In this document: in pieces, positions 44,391 through 55,200 of the stretch
Layout of the letters: each line of letters starts with the position of its first letter
How positions within the stretch are numbered: position 1 is the stretch's first letter
From: Nilaparvata lugens
Lineage: Eukaryota > Arthropoda > Insecta > Hemiptera > Delphacidae
Direction: 5' to 3'
Assembly: GCF_014356525.2 (NCBI RefSeq)
Contig: NC_052515.1
Location: 26,090,065 to 26,154,064, forward strand
Length of the DNA stretch: 64,000 bases
Translations under genes and position numbers: made by a program
Notes under the pieces: generated by a model
The model's database searches: none
Seen by the model: only the letters and a program-made list of their open reading frames with translations
Told to the model about the DNA's origin: nothing

Positions 44391-44575
44391 AGATTAGATT
44401 AGGTTTCTTTATTTATATATGTTACAATATTTACTGACTTATACACTAACTTATAATAAATGAAGATAATGCTAGTTATTCAACGAATTTTACAAAGTAT
44501 AAATAATTAATCAATAAGAATGAAGATTGAATGCAATTAATAATAATAATAATAATAATGAGATAATGATTAATA
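44391..44575 (-). repeat. R2 repeat, 3' half (split copy)
   Basis: It starts with the tail AGATTAGATTAG and TTTCTTTATTTATATATGTT on the + strand, the complement of the R2 end at 39665-39724. It stops at the TA target at 44574. The other half resumes at 45890. Confidence 0.85.
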
Positions 44576-45889
44576 CTGGGTGCGGCAGGAAGGGTGGATG
44601 TTTTTAGAACAGATAGTATTCTGATTTGGGTAGTCGGATTGGGCCAGCTGAAGTGAACATGTGTTCGGTAGATCATACAATTTTTCTAGTCATTGTTTAA
44701 TCGGCATCATAGATTCGTGGAATGTGCAACATCGTGTGTTTACTTACGACAGTTTTGTGCTTAATAATGAGAGTATCATTACAGTTCAGCGCGAGTTTCG
44801 TCGTCATTTCAATCTTGCGAGAAATGAAAATGTACCCACTCGTAACACCATTTTACGTGGTAAAATCATTTCGTTCAGTAGGAACAGTAATGAATAAACG
44901 ACCACCAGGGGCTCATCGCACTGTACGCACTCCACAAAATGTGGAAAGAGTTTGGCAAGCCATACTCCGTAATCGATCTGCTAGGAGGCATTCTTCTGAA
45001 CTGAACATCAGTAAGGCGTATTTTACATAAAGATCTAGGATTTCATCCCTACAAAATGGCCATGGTTCAACAATTCAATCCTGGCGATTATGTAAAGCGG
45101 CTGAATTTTGCTCGAGAAATGGAGGCCATATTTGACCAAAATGAAAACATCATTTTGTTTACGACAGATGAAGCACATTTTCATTTGAATGGTACCGTTA
45201 ATCAGCAGAACTATCGTTATTGGTCAGATGAAAATCCAAAATTAATGCATGAGAGACCATTACACAGTCCCAAGGTGTGCTGTGAGCAGTATATTTGTTA
45301 TTGGTCCATACTTTTTTGAAGACGACAACGGGACCACTGTAACTGTAACCTCAGAACGTTATAGACAGATGTTCACTGAATTCTTCCTTCCTGAATTAAG
45401 AAGGAAACGTATTCCTATCCGGCAAGTATGGTTTCAGCAGGACGGGGCGACAACTCACACAGCAAGAAATTCAATGGAAGAAATTCGGACTGTTTTTCGT
45501 GGTCGCATCATTTCTCGATTTGGTGACATTGATTGGCCTCCTCGTTCTCCAGACCTGTCCATGTGCGACTACTTCTTGTGGGGTTTCCTGAAGTCACGTG
45601 TTTACCAGCATAAACCACGTACACTTCAAGAACTAAAGGGAGCAATTCGTGAGGAAGTCGAACAAATTGGCAGGGCAATGTTAGAAAGAGTACAATCCAA
45701 CTTCCGAGAGCGGCTTGTAAAGAGCATTGCTGAAAACAGCCGTCACCTGTCAGATATTGTTTTCAAACATTAATTTTCTAAAATTGTAAAATAATGTGAA
45801 TATTGTTCTGTAAATAAATGTTTTTTTTTAAGCATAGGTAACGACATATTACTTTTTTGTAAACCGTTCATCCTTTCTGCCGCACCTTG
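44576..45889 (+). mobile_element. Mariner-type DNA transposon, 1314 bp
   Basis: The ends are inverted repeats: CTGGGTGCGGCAGGAAGGGT on the left, and on the right the complement of CAAGGTGCGGCAGAAAGGAT, matching at about 20 of 25 bases. TA flanks both sides (44574-44575 and 45890-45891), the standard target duplication of Tc1/mariner elements. It carries one degraded transposase on the + strand and a polyadenylation-like AATAAA near 45812. It sits inside an R2 repeat, so it came after R2. Confidence 0.92.
44661..45773 (+). pseudogene. Mariner-like transposase, three frameshifts
   Basis: The protein should bind the inverted ends and cut and paste the element. An N-terminal helix-turn-helix region (ITVQREFRRHFNLARNEN, near 44780-44840) of the type found in insect DUF4817-like transposases lies in the first frame. 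A second region, RTPQNVERVWQAILRNRSAR (about 44920-44990), lies in the next. Then comes the catalytic core with FTTDEAHFHLNG (first Asp, 45160-45195), WFQQDGATTHTAR (second Asp, near 45440) and WPPRSPDLSMCDYF (third Asp, near 45550). Frame changes near 44890, 45012 and 45280 break it, so it is not functional. Thirty-six residues separate the last two Asp residues, where classic mariner has 34. The stop is at 45771-45773. Confidence 0.9.
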
Positions 45890-45992
45890 TATAATATAAT
45901 AAAGAGATGTAACTCCATTAATCGGCGGTGTTTCAACAAATAATTGTCGATTCTCTAAGAAGGATATAAAATTCTTCCCATTAACACACGAC

Positions 45993-45995
<3 letters not shown>
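45890..45995 (-). repeat. R2 repeat, 5' half (split copy)
   Basis: GTAACTCCATTAATCGGCGG, TTGTCGATTCTC and ATTCTTCCCATTAACACACG are the complement of the R2 start at 39451-39560. Joined across the mariner-type element the two halves make one R2 copy of about 290 bp. Confidence 0.85.
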
Positions 45996-46069
<74 letters not shown>

Positions 46070-46098
46070 ATGACTTTTATTTACACTTTACAATAAAA
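45996..46098. repeat. (GA)n and (GATA)n followed by a reversed LINE-like end
   Basis: A (GA)n run (about 45996-46038) joins seven GATA units and AAATGACTTTTATTTACACT. The GATA plus TTTATTTAC layout also occurs at 49893-49930 and looks like another LINE 3' end in minus orientation with a (TATC)n tail. Confidence 0.55.
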
Positions 46099-46289
46099 GT
46101 GATGTGGGCGATAACTTTGAGACGTGAAGTCGGTTTAGGAGAAACTCCTCAGGAGTTCCTGAGAATTTCTCACGGAACCTCAGAGATTAGAGAAGATATC
46201 GAAAACCTCATTTCCATTGATGGGCTTTCGGTGGTAGCCATCTTTGATATATCTTTGATCCTCGGACCAACACCCGAGAAACTGAGGTT

Positions 46290-46680
46290 CACCAAACTTG
46301 ACACGCCACTATATCGAAGATACAAAAAAGATACAAGACTATATTCGAAGATACGGAATGAGATACGCGACTATATTCGGGGATACGGAATAAAATACGC
46401 GACCATATTCAAGGATACGCGTCTATATTATTCAATGATACCAAACAGGATACGCGACTATATTCAAAGTTACGCGAATTTTTGAATATTCTTATCAACA
46501 TTCAGATATTGAGAACGCGGTTTCTAGTCTGTCAAAGGTTATTAGAGGATGGAGGAAGATAAAGGCAAAGGAAGTGAAGATGAAGGTAGAGGAGAGAAAG
46601 ATAAGATGATAAGTGATAGGGAGAGTAATTATAAGGAGAGTTAGTAAGTGAGAAAGTAAAAGGGAGACATATTAGAATGA
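46290..46680. repeat. 33 bp satellite, second array plus flank
   Basis: GATACGGAATGAGATACGCG and related units lie at about 46315-46480. They are followed by the same ATTCTTATCAACATTCAGAT and CGCGGTTTCTAGTCTGTCAA flank as at 44166. The two blocks are direct repeats on each side of the R2 plus mariner-type insertion. Confidence 0.85.
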
Positions 46681-46900
46681 GTATGAGAGAGAGAGAGAGA
46701 GAGAGTGAGAGAAAGGGAGAGAAAGGACAGGAGAGGAGAGTGGAGAGAGAGAGAGGTGGAGAGAAAGGACAGGAGAGGAGAGTGGAAAGAGAGAGCAGAA
46801 AGCGCGAGAGTAGAGAGTGGAATGGAGAGAGAAAGGGAGAGAAAGGACAGGAGAGGAGAGACGAGAGGTCGTGGAGCTGAAAGAGAGAAAAGTAAAGAGA
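46681..46900. repeat. GAGA-rich tandem repeat
   Basis: AGGACAGGAGAGGAGAGTGG-type units repeat three times (46725, 46767, 46845) in a GA-rich background. The Arg/Glu-rich open frames are artefacts. Confidence 0.8.
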
Positions 46901-47128
46901 TTGATTGATTGAGTACTTTATTTATGTAGATTACAATATATACTGGCTTATACACTTATATACAATAGCTTACAATACAGCAAAATTATAGATGAATTAT
47001 TTACATAATATAAATAAAGAAAATAATTATTGAGCTGTATATGATATGAAAAAAAAAACAATTTGTAATAACTATAGATAAAGTAGATAATATTGTTATG
47101 CATCTACATAAATTGGCGGAGCTTTGGA
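46901..47128 (-). repeat. R1 repeat, 5'-truncated copy
   Basis: It carries the GATT tail and 3' part and stops at GGCGGAGCTTTGG, so the first 65 bp of R1, including the hairpin's second arm, are missing. The edge is followed directly by (GA)n. Confidence 0.85.
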
Positions 47129-47322
47129 GAGAGAGAGAGTGTGAGGAAGGAAGTGGGAGATAAAGAATGTGAGTAAATCATAAAGAGAGTTCCTTTGCTC
47201 GGTTTCTATTCGGGGATGATGAAGCGAAAAGGAAGCAAGATAAAGACAGTGAAAAGGAATACATACTAGTATAAAGATAGAGGCCAGGAAGATGGATAAG
47301 AAGGAAAATGCCTTGGTAAGGA

Positions 47323-47363
<41 letters not shown>

Positions 47364-47754
47364 ATGTAGCCTATATGGAGCATAGAAAGAGAAAGAAGTG
47401 AGCTACCAAGATTAAAATGAGTAAGGAAGAGAATATATACGAAGGCGTAGGCGTAGAAGGTGAAGATAGAGAAGGAAGTTAGGTTTGGTAGAAGGAACGT
47501 TGAAAATGAAGGATAAGATACGGGAAAAGGTGAGTTGTAGAGATTACAGGCAGCTGAGGAAGAAACACAACTTCTATCAGTGGTTTCATTGATGCAGGAG
47601 TACTCCGGAATAATTTGGTTTGAAGAGAAATTGAGCGTGAGTAAAGTTTAACTTCAAAGATTGAATTCCTTTCAGAAAATTGTATTGGAATTATTCATTC
47701 ATCACTTTCGTTTCTAGCTGGCAATGATACATTCCTCTTCATACATTACTGAGA
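47129..47754. other. Unassigned GA-biased DNA before the Tctex1 segment
   Basis: No exon was recognised. Possible splice acceptors just upstream of the Tctex1 segment include TTCCTTTCAG (47670-47679) and TCGTTTCTAG (47708-47717), but neither is confirmed. A (GA)n run lies at about 47327-47362. Confidence 0.35.
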
Positions 47755-48011
47755 ATGATTACTATGAATGAGAAAATTTCAAATAGTATAAAAAATCAAT
47801 TGAAAGAAATGGAGTTCAAAAAGTACAAATTCGTCGTCCAAGTTGTGATTGGAGAGCAGCGAGGGGCTGGCGTGAAAATTGCCATTCGATGCTTGCGGGA
47901 TGCAGAAACAGATGCCTACGCAACCGACACTTTCATCAATGAATCAATTTTTGTATGGCTGTTGTATTTGCATCATTCTTCTATTGGGGCACCACAATGA
48001 AGGCTATGTGA
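47755..48011 (+). pseudogene. Tctex1-type dynein light chain segment (DYNLT2B-like), frameshifted
   Basis: Tctex1-family proteins are light chains of dynein motors; the DYNLT2B (TCTEX1D2) group serves ciliary dynein-2. The frame shows SIKNQLKEMEFKKYKFVVQV followed by VIGEQRG, then RCLRDAETDAYATDTFINES, all characteristic of this C-terminal domain. After IF the annotated frame runs to a stop at 48000, but the next frame continues as CMAVVFASFFYW to a stop at 48009-48011, exactly where the family has its last beta strand. One T missing in the TTTTT run near 47949-47953 would explain this. The family's usual F-W in the RCFWD position reads L-R here. The first residues have no clear start; TGA lies in frame at 47725. 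It may be a last exon, a retrocopy, or an exon with an assembly error. AATAAA lies at 48552. Confidence 0.78.
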
Positions 48012-48189
48012 AGGCTTTGTATTTCCTTGTTACTCATTGATCAAAACTGACTTTTCTCGAATGTCATTATATTATGGGTGATGATAACAGTGTTGAGATA
48101 AAATGTATACAATTTTTAAACTTACATGAAAATGTACAAAACAGAACATAAATGAAATATAATTCGACTGAGTGACTGTCAATGTTCCA

Positions 48190-48311
48190 TAGTGGAATAA
48201 AAACACACATATGTTGTCAAATTCTATAGTTATATTTGGTACAGGACCATGGTTTCGTGACCACATTGAAAACTGTAGAATTTGACAATAGATGTGTGTT
48301 TTATTTCATTT
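48190..48311. mobile_element. Small foldback element
   Basis: GGAATAAAAACACACATATG followed by TTGTCAAATTCTATAGTT on the left is inverted on the right (AACTGTAGAATTTGACAATA and GATGTGTGTTTTATTTC). The arms are about 40 bp with a few mismatches around a 37 bp centre. Confidence 0.8.
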
Positions 48312-49105
48312 TGAAATACAAGCATTCATCTCTTATATGAGTGAGTGTATGAGCTACTTTCTTATAGTAAGGATAGTGATTCTCTTAAAGGCTGATCTCT
48401 ACATTTATTCTATCTATTCTACTTGTTCTGTGATTGTGAGACTTTATAAGACGGTATCTTTTTATATTTTCTTGAAAAACCTGTTTTGTATTCAATCATA
48501 CCGTGTTCAGTGAAAGGAGACAAAATGGGTTGACCTGTTATCTTCATGAACAATAAAGCAGATAAAAACCATCTCCTGTTGATTATTGTTCTAAAATATT
48601 ACTATAACTGGAAACTGGTTCATATACTATGATATGAATTTTCAGAGTGATTCTTAATTATGGTGAAATAATTTAATACGTGATAGTAGAGGTAAAAAAA
48701 AGGAAAAAAAAGTTCTTATAAACATATATCCATAAACGCTTCATTAGCGAGCTATACAGGATGAAAGATTTCGCCCGGAATTCAGTTCCTCTGGTGAAAT
48801 ACACCGATGCTGAATTGTTTGGGGACTAGTTTTTGAAATACGTATGGTGGTTTCATATGGAAAATATCTGAAAAATTGAATAAAACTAGTCTGGAAGCTG
48901 TAGTGTGAGTAGTTTTTGAGAAAAAAAGTTAAAATATGCAAAAAATCTAAGTAGAAAACACAGACTTCAACGTTTGATGCCCAATAACTTTCTTCAATGA
49001 CCAGTAAACAAATAATAATAATAAATCAGTGGTTTTTTGACAATTTCTTAGTCTTTTTCATTCAAACAAATAATTTTTAGTAATAAAAGTTGTAGAGAAT
49101 TCAAT
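48312..49105. other. Unassigned AT-rich DNA
   Basis: No gene, RNA or TE terminus recognised. The open frames at 48292 and 48744 have no similarity. Confidence 0.3.
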
Positions 49106-49540
49106 TCTGAAAAGAATTATTGGTTGGATACAAGCTAACATTTGAGTAAATAGAACAGAGAATGAATTTCAGCAAAATACTCCAATATGACTTATTCAAT
49201 CTTAACCAATAATATAATATTATATAAATTTAATAATCGGTCGTCCGACTTCACATAGCCATACTTCATATAAATGCAGTCATATATTGGTTACATGACT
49301 GTTTCTTGGAAACCCATCGTTGGTTATATCGTTTCCGATGGAATTTAATAATTATCTGAAAAGAATTATTGGTTGGATACAAGCTAACATTTGAGTAAAT
49401 AGAAAAGAGAATGAATTTCAGCAAAATACTCTAATATGAATTATTCAATCTTAACCAATAATATAATAATTAAATTTAATAATCGGTCGTCCGACGCCTC
49501 TTCTTCCATCGGGTTTGTAGTGCCAAAACGGTCGGACGAC
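49106..49540. repeat. Direct repeat of about 140 bp, 250 bp apart
   Basis: AAAAGAATTATTGGTTGGAT, ACAAGCTAACATTTGAGTAA, GAATGAATTTCAGCAAAATA and AATAATCGGTCGTCCGAC occur at 49109-49251 and 49359-49496. The second copy continues into GGTCGGACGACCGAT, the complement of its own ATCGGTCGTCCGAC end, making a hairpin at 49482-49544. The linker (TCATATAAATGCAGTCATAT, ATTGGTTACAT) matches 53880-53910. Confidence 0.85.
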
Positions 49541-51655
49541 CGATGAAGAAATGGATGCCAGAACAGGCCAACAGAGCCTAATCCTTGAATAACGATGATG
49601 ATGATGATGATGAAATTCATATAATACAATTACGTAGTAATCTTACATCATTTTTCCTAGTTCAATTCTTTGGATTACAGTACGTTCTATATGTAGGCAT
49701 GGTACTGAGCCATTATGTGTCATGATTCTCATAATAGGATATGAGTTGAGATAGAACAATGAATAATCGATAGAGAATAGAAAGTAACATGACAATCAAG
49801 AACACGAGTAAAATATCACAAGTAGAGAATAAGAAAATCGATAGAAAAAAGACAGTAACATAAAAATCAAGAACACGAGTAAAATATTACTAGATAGATA
49901 GATAGATAGATAGATAAAGAATTTATTTTTTACAATTTTTGTACAATTCTAACACTGCAATAGGCTACAAGATAAACATTTCATTCTCCAACATCGTACA
50001 ACACTGTATTGAAAAACAAATGAAATAACAACTCAAATTCGATTAGCTTAGCCGAAGCCGTCAGTCAGAGCTCAGTAGTTTCCACTATCTAATCTCGATA
50101 GTATCTCCCACCAAAATAATTCTGATTCTACTTCCTAACTGCTAACAATAACACTAAACAAAACCAAAAACTATTATCAAAATATTACTAATATCAACGA
50201 ATATAAAAAGTAGAGAAGAAAAACGTTGAAGAAGAATAGGAAAACGTGGGGCTCAAGAATCAGAAAGACGAGAAATATAACCCCAAAACGATTTGGCACA
50301 ATTATATTGTTTTTAAAGAGCATGAACAGAATAGAGTGTTTCCTCGGACTTGTTTATGTAGGTATTAGATCGTATTTCCACAATGAGTTAACTTGCGGTA
50401 GAACAATGCAGTGAAAGAGGGGAAATTTCCAGAAAGTGGAGGGGGAAATGTTCTGGATGATTGCCAAAAATAGGGGTACAGGAACGGTGAGGCTAGGATA
50501 ACGGAAGGTTAGAATCTATAAATTTTCGGCCTATATCTATGACGTTGGGAGGCTGCAGAATCATATGCCGTGAGCAGACAGAGTAGAGGCTATTAATGGT
50601 TTAGAATTCAGTTTTTAGGTTTTCCACTTGAATAATGAAATACAGATATATGGCGAAATTCGTTCCATTTAGAATATAAAAAATATAGTTAGGACGCTAC
50701 GTTTGATATACTCTTTGACAGAAACTGATTTTTTTTTTTCATAAAAAGATTTCATTACTCAATCATTGATTAATAAGTAACTTAGTGGAACTTAAGTGAG
50801 TAAGCTCCCTTGTTAATTGAAATTGCATTTGGGATTCATAGGAGAAAATTCTAGTTCAATAGCAAAGTATTACAATGATAATTACAAGTAATAACAACAT
50901 AAACTACCTACGAAAACTATAAAGCCTAGCCCCTTGTTAATGGAACCATATGAGTAAAAAACGATTTGTGTACTTACAATGGAAGCTAAGAAATGTCAAC
51001 AGTGATAAGTATCAGGAATTGAGCTCACCTGGAAAGTAAAATAGAAATATTGTTAGTATCTCATCAATTTTTATAAATGTAAGTATGAATTAAGTATAAT
51101 CACTGAATGGGCCAAAGGTCCAAGAAATACATGGTTTAATACATGAACAATAATTGGAATTTAACATGAACAATACAAGAGTACATGAACATTAATTTAT
51201 GGAAATATACTATACAAAACTCACATGAAATACAAGTTTTCATCTCTTATATGAAAACTCTCTCTTATATGTAACTCTTATCAAATTGTTGATTAAAGGT
51301 CTTAAAAAACGCTATTCATGAATCATCATTCTCATAATTTAGAATCATCATCATGAGTCATCATTTAGAAAAACTAATTCTATTGATAGAATAATTGGAA
51401 TTTTTTAATTATTATGAATGGAAGAGGAAATTATCACAATCACTTGAACAATCAAACTCAAATAACAATTATTTATTTTCTGTTATATAGGAAAATATTA
51501 GAGTTGAAATAATGAGTATAATAAATTTTGAATTAATTCAACACCAAGGTGAAATTAATATCGAGCTTCAGAAAATTTCGGATGAGACAAATTAGGAATT
51601 TGAGAAGGAGATCAATGTTTTGAAGCAATCTTGCTATAGTCTTATATTCATTTAT
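49541..51655. other. Unassigned AT-rich DNA with a (GATA)n LINE-like end
   Basis: 49890-49990 begins TAGATAGATAGATAGATAAA, then GAATTTATTTTTTACAATTT, the style of a reversed non-LTR 3' end. A (GAT)n run lies at about 49593-49610. The open frame at 50226-50414 has no recognisable similarity. Confidence 0.35.
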
Positions 51656-51660
51656 CATAA

Positions 51661-51770
51661 TTCTTGTGTACAAATATTTGACATGAAGGAAGGCACAACA
51701 TGCTCATGCGCAAAACTGTCCCATTTCCAGTTCATACTATACAATCCGAATCAAAATGTAGTGGTTATGT
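51661..51770 (+). repeat. Short dispersed repeat, partner of 54410
   Basis: TTGTGTACAAATATTTGACA, AAGGAAGGCACAACATGCTC and CCCATTTCCAGTTCATACTA match the complement of 54415-54515. The two partial open frames here are just this repeat read in both directions. Confidence 0.65.
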
Positions 51771-51889
51771 CACTTTCTCGTTATTATTATCTCGAGATCT
51801 TGAATTTTGAAATTATCCAGAAAACTATCTATCACGTTTACAGCACAACACCTCCACCGCAAGTTTGAAACTTTTCCTTTCCTCTCGGT

Positions 51890-52550
51890 GGGTAAAAATT
51901 GAGGTGTTCCGAATCAAAGGAAATCAATAAAGTTGCAGCGCTAACAATGTTGGCCGATCCACCCTCACAATGAACATCATCAAGACCATTTCTTGTAACA
52001 ATACGCGCCACATTAACAAAGCCGCGCCGACAAAAGTAGACAAAAGTCTGCGTCGAATGCCTTATTCAAGTCCATACATCTATATATGGTCGAAGGCTTT
52101 TTATCTAGGTCTATATTCGGTGCAGTCGTGATCATATTTCATTCAATAGAAAGATTTCTCGGAACCATTTCCACCCAACTACAAACGAAAATCTCGGTGA
52201 AGCGAGGAGCGGAAAGCAAAAGATAACGAATTGAATTCCGAGTTTCTACAAGGTGCTCTCCTCTCTCCTCTCTTCTTCACTCTATATATCCTCCTTCCCT
52301 CTCACTTTATTAACAATCCTATTCTCTTTCCATCACATGTCGAAACCATTCCTCGTCTCTCGGCAGAATCGATAGGCTCAGGCTCATGTTGAATAAAGCC
52401 TGTTTTCCAATGTGATTTCCTACGACTTGGCAGTCAAGCCAAAAAACGACCAACTTCATTACTTGTTTCCGGCCTAATTTCAAGATGAGAAAACTGCGAA
52501 AGCCTCAAACAGCAGCGCGTTCACGAGCTATAATGCAAATTCAATTTCCA
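51890..52550. other. Higher-complexity non-coding stretch
   Basis: It is not repeated in the window and is richer in GC and in mixed words (AATACGCGCCACATTAAC, GCGCCGACAAAAGTAGAC) than its surroundings. No frame longer than about 60 codons shows similarity. A regulatory or non-coding transcript role is possible but not shown. Confidence 0.3.
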
Positions 52551-53640
52551 GGAATGAATAGTAACCTAGAGCCTGGTGTAGACAGGCAGAAATTAATAAT
52601 TTGAGATCTGGTTTTGATGACTGAGATTGGATGGTGTGGAAGAAAATCAATTTGGAGCGTCCTTGTAACATGTACCTTGTTAACGTACAGTATTTGCGAT
52701 ACTCTAGTTCTATTGCATTGCTTTTGCTTTAATGGAATAGAAGTATTCTTATTCTTATATCTAGGTATGGAACAAATTATAACCTAGAGCCTTATGTAGA
52801 CAATGAGAAATGAGGATATGAGATCCTGGTTTGATGACTGAAATTGGATTGAGTGGAAGAAAAATAAAATTTAGAGCGTCGTTCTAACATAAACGTTGTT
52901 AACATACCAGTATTTGTAATATAGGTATTGAATGAATAATAACCTGGAGCCTTATGTAGACAGTGTGGGAATGAGAATATGGGATCTGAATTTGATGACT
53001 GAGATTGGATGGTGTGGAAGAAAAATAAATTTAGAGCGTCGTTGAAACATATTCATACACGTTGTTGACATATTATTATTTGTGATATTCTGGTTACAAC
53101 TAGGTATTAAATGAATAATAACCTAGAGCCTTATGTAGACAGTGTGGATATGAGACCTGAGTTGGTTGACTGAAATTTGATACAGTGGAAGAAAAATAAA
53201 TTTAGAGCGTCTTTGTAACATAGAATCATAAATGTTGTTGACATATTATTATTTGTAATATTCTAGTAACAACACGGTATGAAACAAATAATAATTGAGC
53301 GCCTTATGTAGACAGTGTGGAAATAAGAATATGAGACCTGAGTTTGATGACTGAAATTAGATTGAGTGGAAGAAAATGAATTAAGAGCGTCGTTATAACA
53401 TATTCATACACGTTGTTGACATATTATTATTAATTGCTATATTCTAGTTACAACAAGGTATGAAACAAATAATAACCTAGAGCCTTTAGTGGACAGTGTG
53501 GATATGAGACCTGAGTTTGATGACTGGAATTTGATACAGTGGAAGAAAAATAAATTTAGAGCATCGATGTAGCATAATCATATACGTTGTTAACATACGA
53601 GTATTGGTAATATTCAAATTAGAATTGGGTTTGAAACGAG
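52550..53640. repeat. 175 bp satellite, six units
   Basis: Each unit contains AACCTAGAGCCTTATGTAGA, GATATGAGACCTGAGTTTGA, GTGGAAGAAAAATAAATTTA, GAGCGTCGTTGTAACAT and GTTGTTGACATATTATTATT. Unit starts are near 52563, 52782, 52942, 53121, 53292 and 53475. Divergence is moderate, so the array is not very recent. Confidence 0.9.
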
Positions 53641-54410
53641 TAAATCTATGTTATTTTTTAGTAAGCGAGAATAGAATATTGACAAAAACAATGGTCTAAC
53701 AATTCCCAATGTTGAGAACACAAATTGTTAACCACTTTTTTAGGGGTTGTTATAAAAGTGGTGACAATTTAAATTTGTGTTTTCATTATGGAAAACTACC
53801 ACAACATCACACACAACACAACTGTAAAATTCCCAATGTGGATGATATAAATGCAGTCATATTAAACTGCATAGTCATACTTCATATAAATGCAGTTATA
53901 TATTGGTTACATCCGTATCCGATGAAATTTAATGATAATCGGCAATAGAATTGAGGAGAATACTATATATAATGTGAAGTGCGTGTAGTTACTGGCTCAA
54001 AATTTTCTAGTTTCATTCAAAATTTAGACTCTGTGAATAATTACTGTTCTAGATTTTGTTAGTTTTAGACTTTAATAATATTCAATTTGATAATCTACAA
54101 AATTATATTTTTTGTGTAAATTCCACGAATCATTGTTCTTAATTTGGTTGTAAGTTCTTAGTTTACATTGAAATATTTTCTGCAAATTAGGTCTACGCAC
54201 AGGTTTTACCTTGTTGGCTACTCCTTAAACATAGATGATGTTTGCATGTATTCTTTTTGTTTATTATGTATCAAACCTGTATGTGTGTGTGTGTGGAATA
54301 AATAAATTTGATTTGATCTATTCGATTCGAAATTTGCTCGTTTTCCTGAGCTTTGAAGAATGTGAATTGTTTTTTTTTTTTTTGAAAGGTGAGAGTGACA
54401 CACCGTAACC
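53641..54410. other. Unassigned AT-rich DNA
   Basis: 53850-53935 shares ATGCAGTCATAT and ATATATTGGTTACAT with 49270-49350. A short (TG)n run lies at about 54280-54293. No gene recognised. Confidence 0.35.
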
Positions 54411-54520
54411 TACATTTTAATTCGGACAGTATAGTATAAATTGGAAATGGGATTGGATAGTTTTGGGCATGGACTTGTTGTGACTTTCCTCATCTGAAGT
54501 ATTATTTGTACACAACGTTA
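54411..54520 (-). repeat. Short dispersed repeat, partner of 51661
   Basis: The minus strand reads TTGTGTACAAATAATACTTC, AGTCACAACAAGTCCATGCC and CCCATTTCCAATTTATACTA, aligned to 51661-51770 at roughly 75 percent by eye. Confidence 0.65.
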
Positions 54521-55007
54521 TTAGAAAATGAATCAATGAATGTAGGATGAGAAAGTAAAAAGAATAGAAAAATAAATAATCTTTAGATTTAGAAAAAGAA
54601 TACTCTTTTTTCAACACGTATGTAGATAAAGTCATTCACTATTGATGGAATTTAATAATATTATACTTTTGTGAGTGAGAAGGAAATAGTTTAAACATAA
54701 TTATATACTAAAGACATTAATAAAGTTAATATAACTTCATAATGAATTCCTATTATATTGGGAAAACAATAGTACTGTATAACAATTCCATAGATGTTGA
54801 ATGATGAGCAAAATTATCTATACAGGAGTATTCTAAACATAAAAAATGAAGACCCGTACAAAACTCATTCCATTCTTTTGTGGGAGAAAAAGACTAATTT
54901 CTGTTCCTTTTGTCAGTACCATTCTTCTTTCCTTTATTACCCCTTTGTTTTTGTAATGTTTCACACTTTTTCACGCTAAAGCAAACACAATAGTCTTCTG
55001 CTAGCGA

Positions 55008-55200
55008 ATGAGGAGGAGGAGGAGGAGGAGGAGGAGGAGGAGGAGGAGGAGGAGGAGGAGAGGAGGAGGAGGAGGAGGAGGAGAAGTAGTCGAAGGAGGA
55101 GGAGGAGGAGGAGGAGGAGGAGGTGGATGAGCAGGTGGATGAGGAGGTGGAGGAGGAGGAGGTGGATGAGGAGAAGTAGACGGAGGAGGAAGGGTTTTTT
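55008..55200. repeat. GGA microsatellite block
   Basis: Runs of GGA (about 19 then 6 then 9 units) with TAGTCGAA and GGTGGATGA interruptions. The Ser/Pro-rich minus-strand frame across it is a low-complexity artefact. Confidence 0.93.

Noticed and set aside
50226..50414. 62-residue basic open frame
   Set aside because: No similarity, no start context, AT-rich surroundings; of the length expected by chance.
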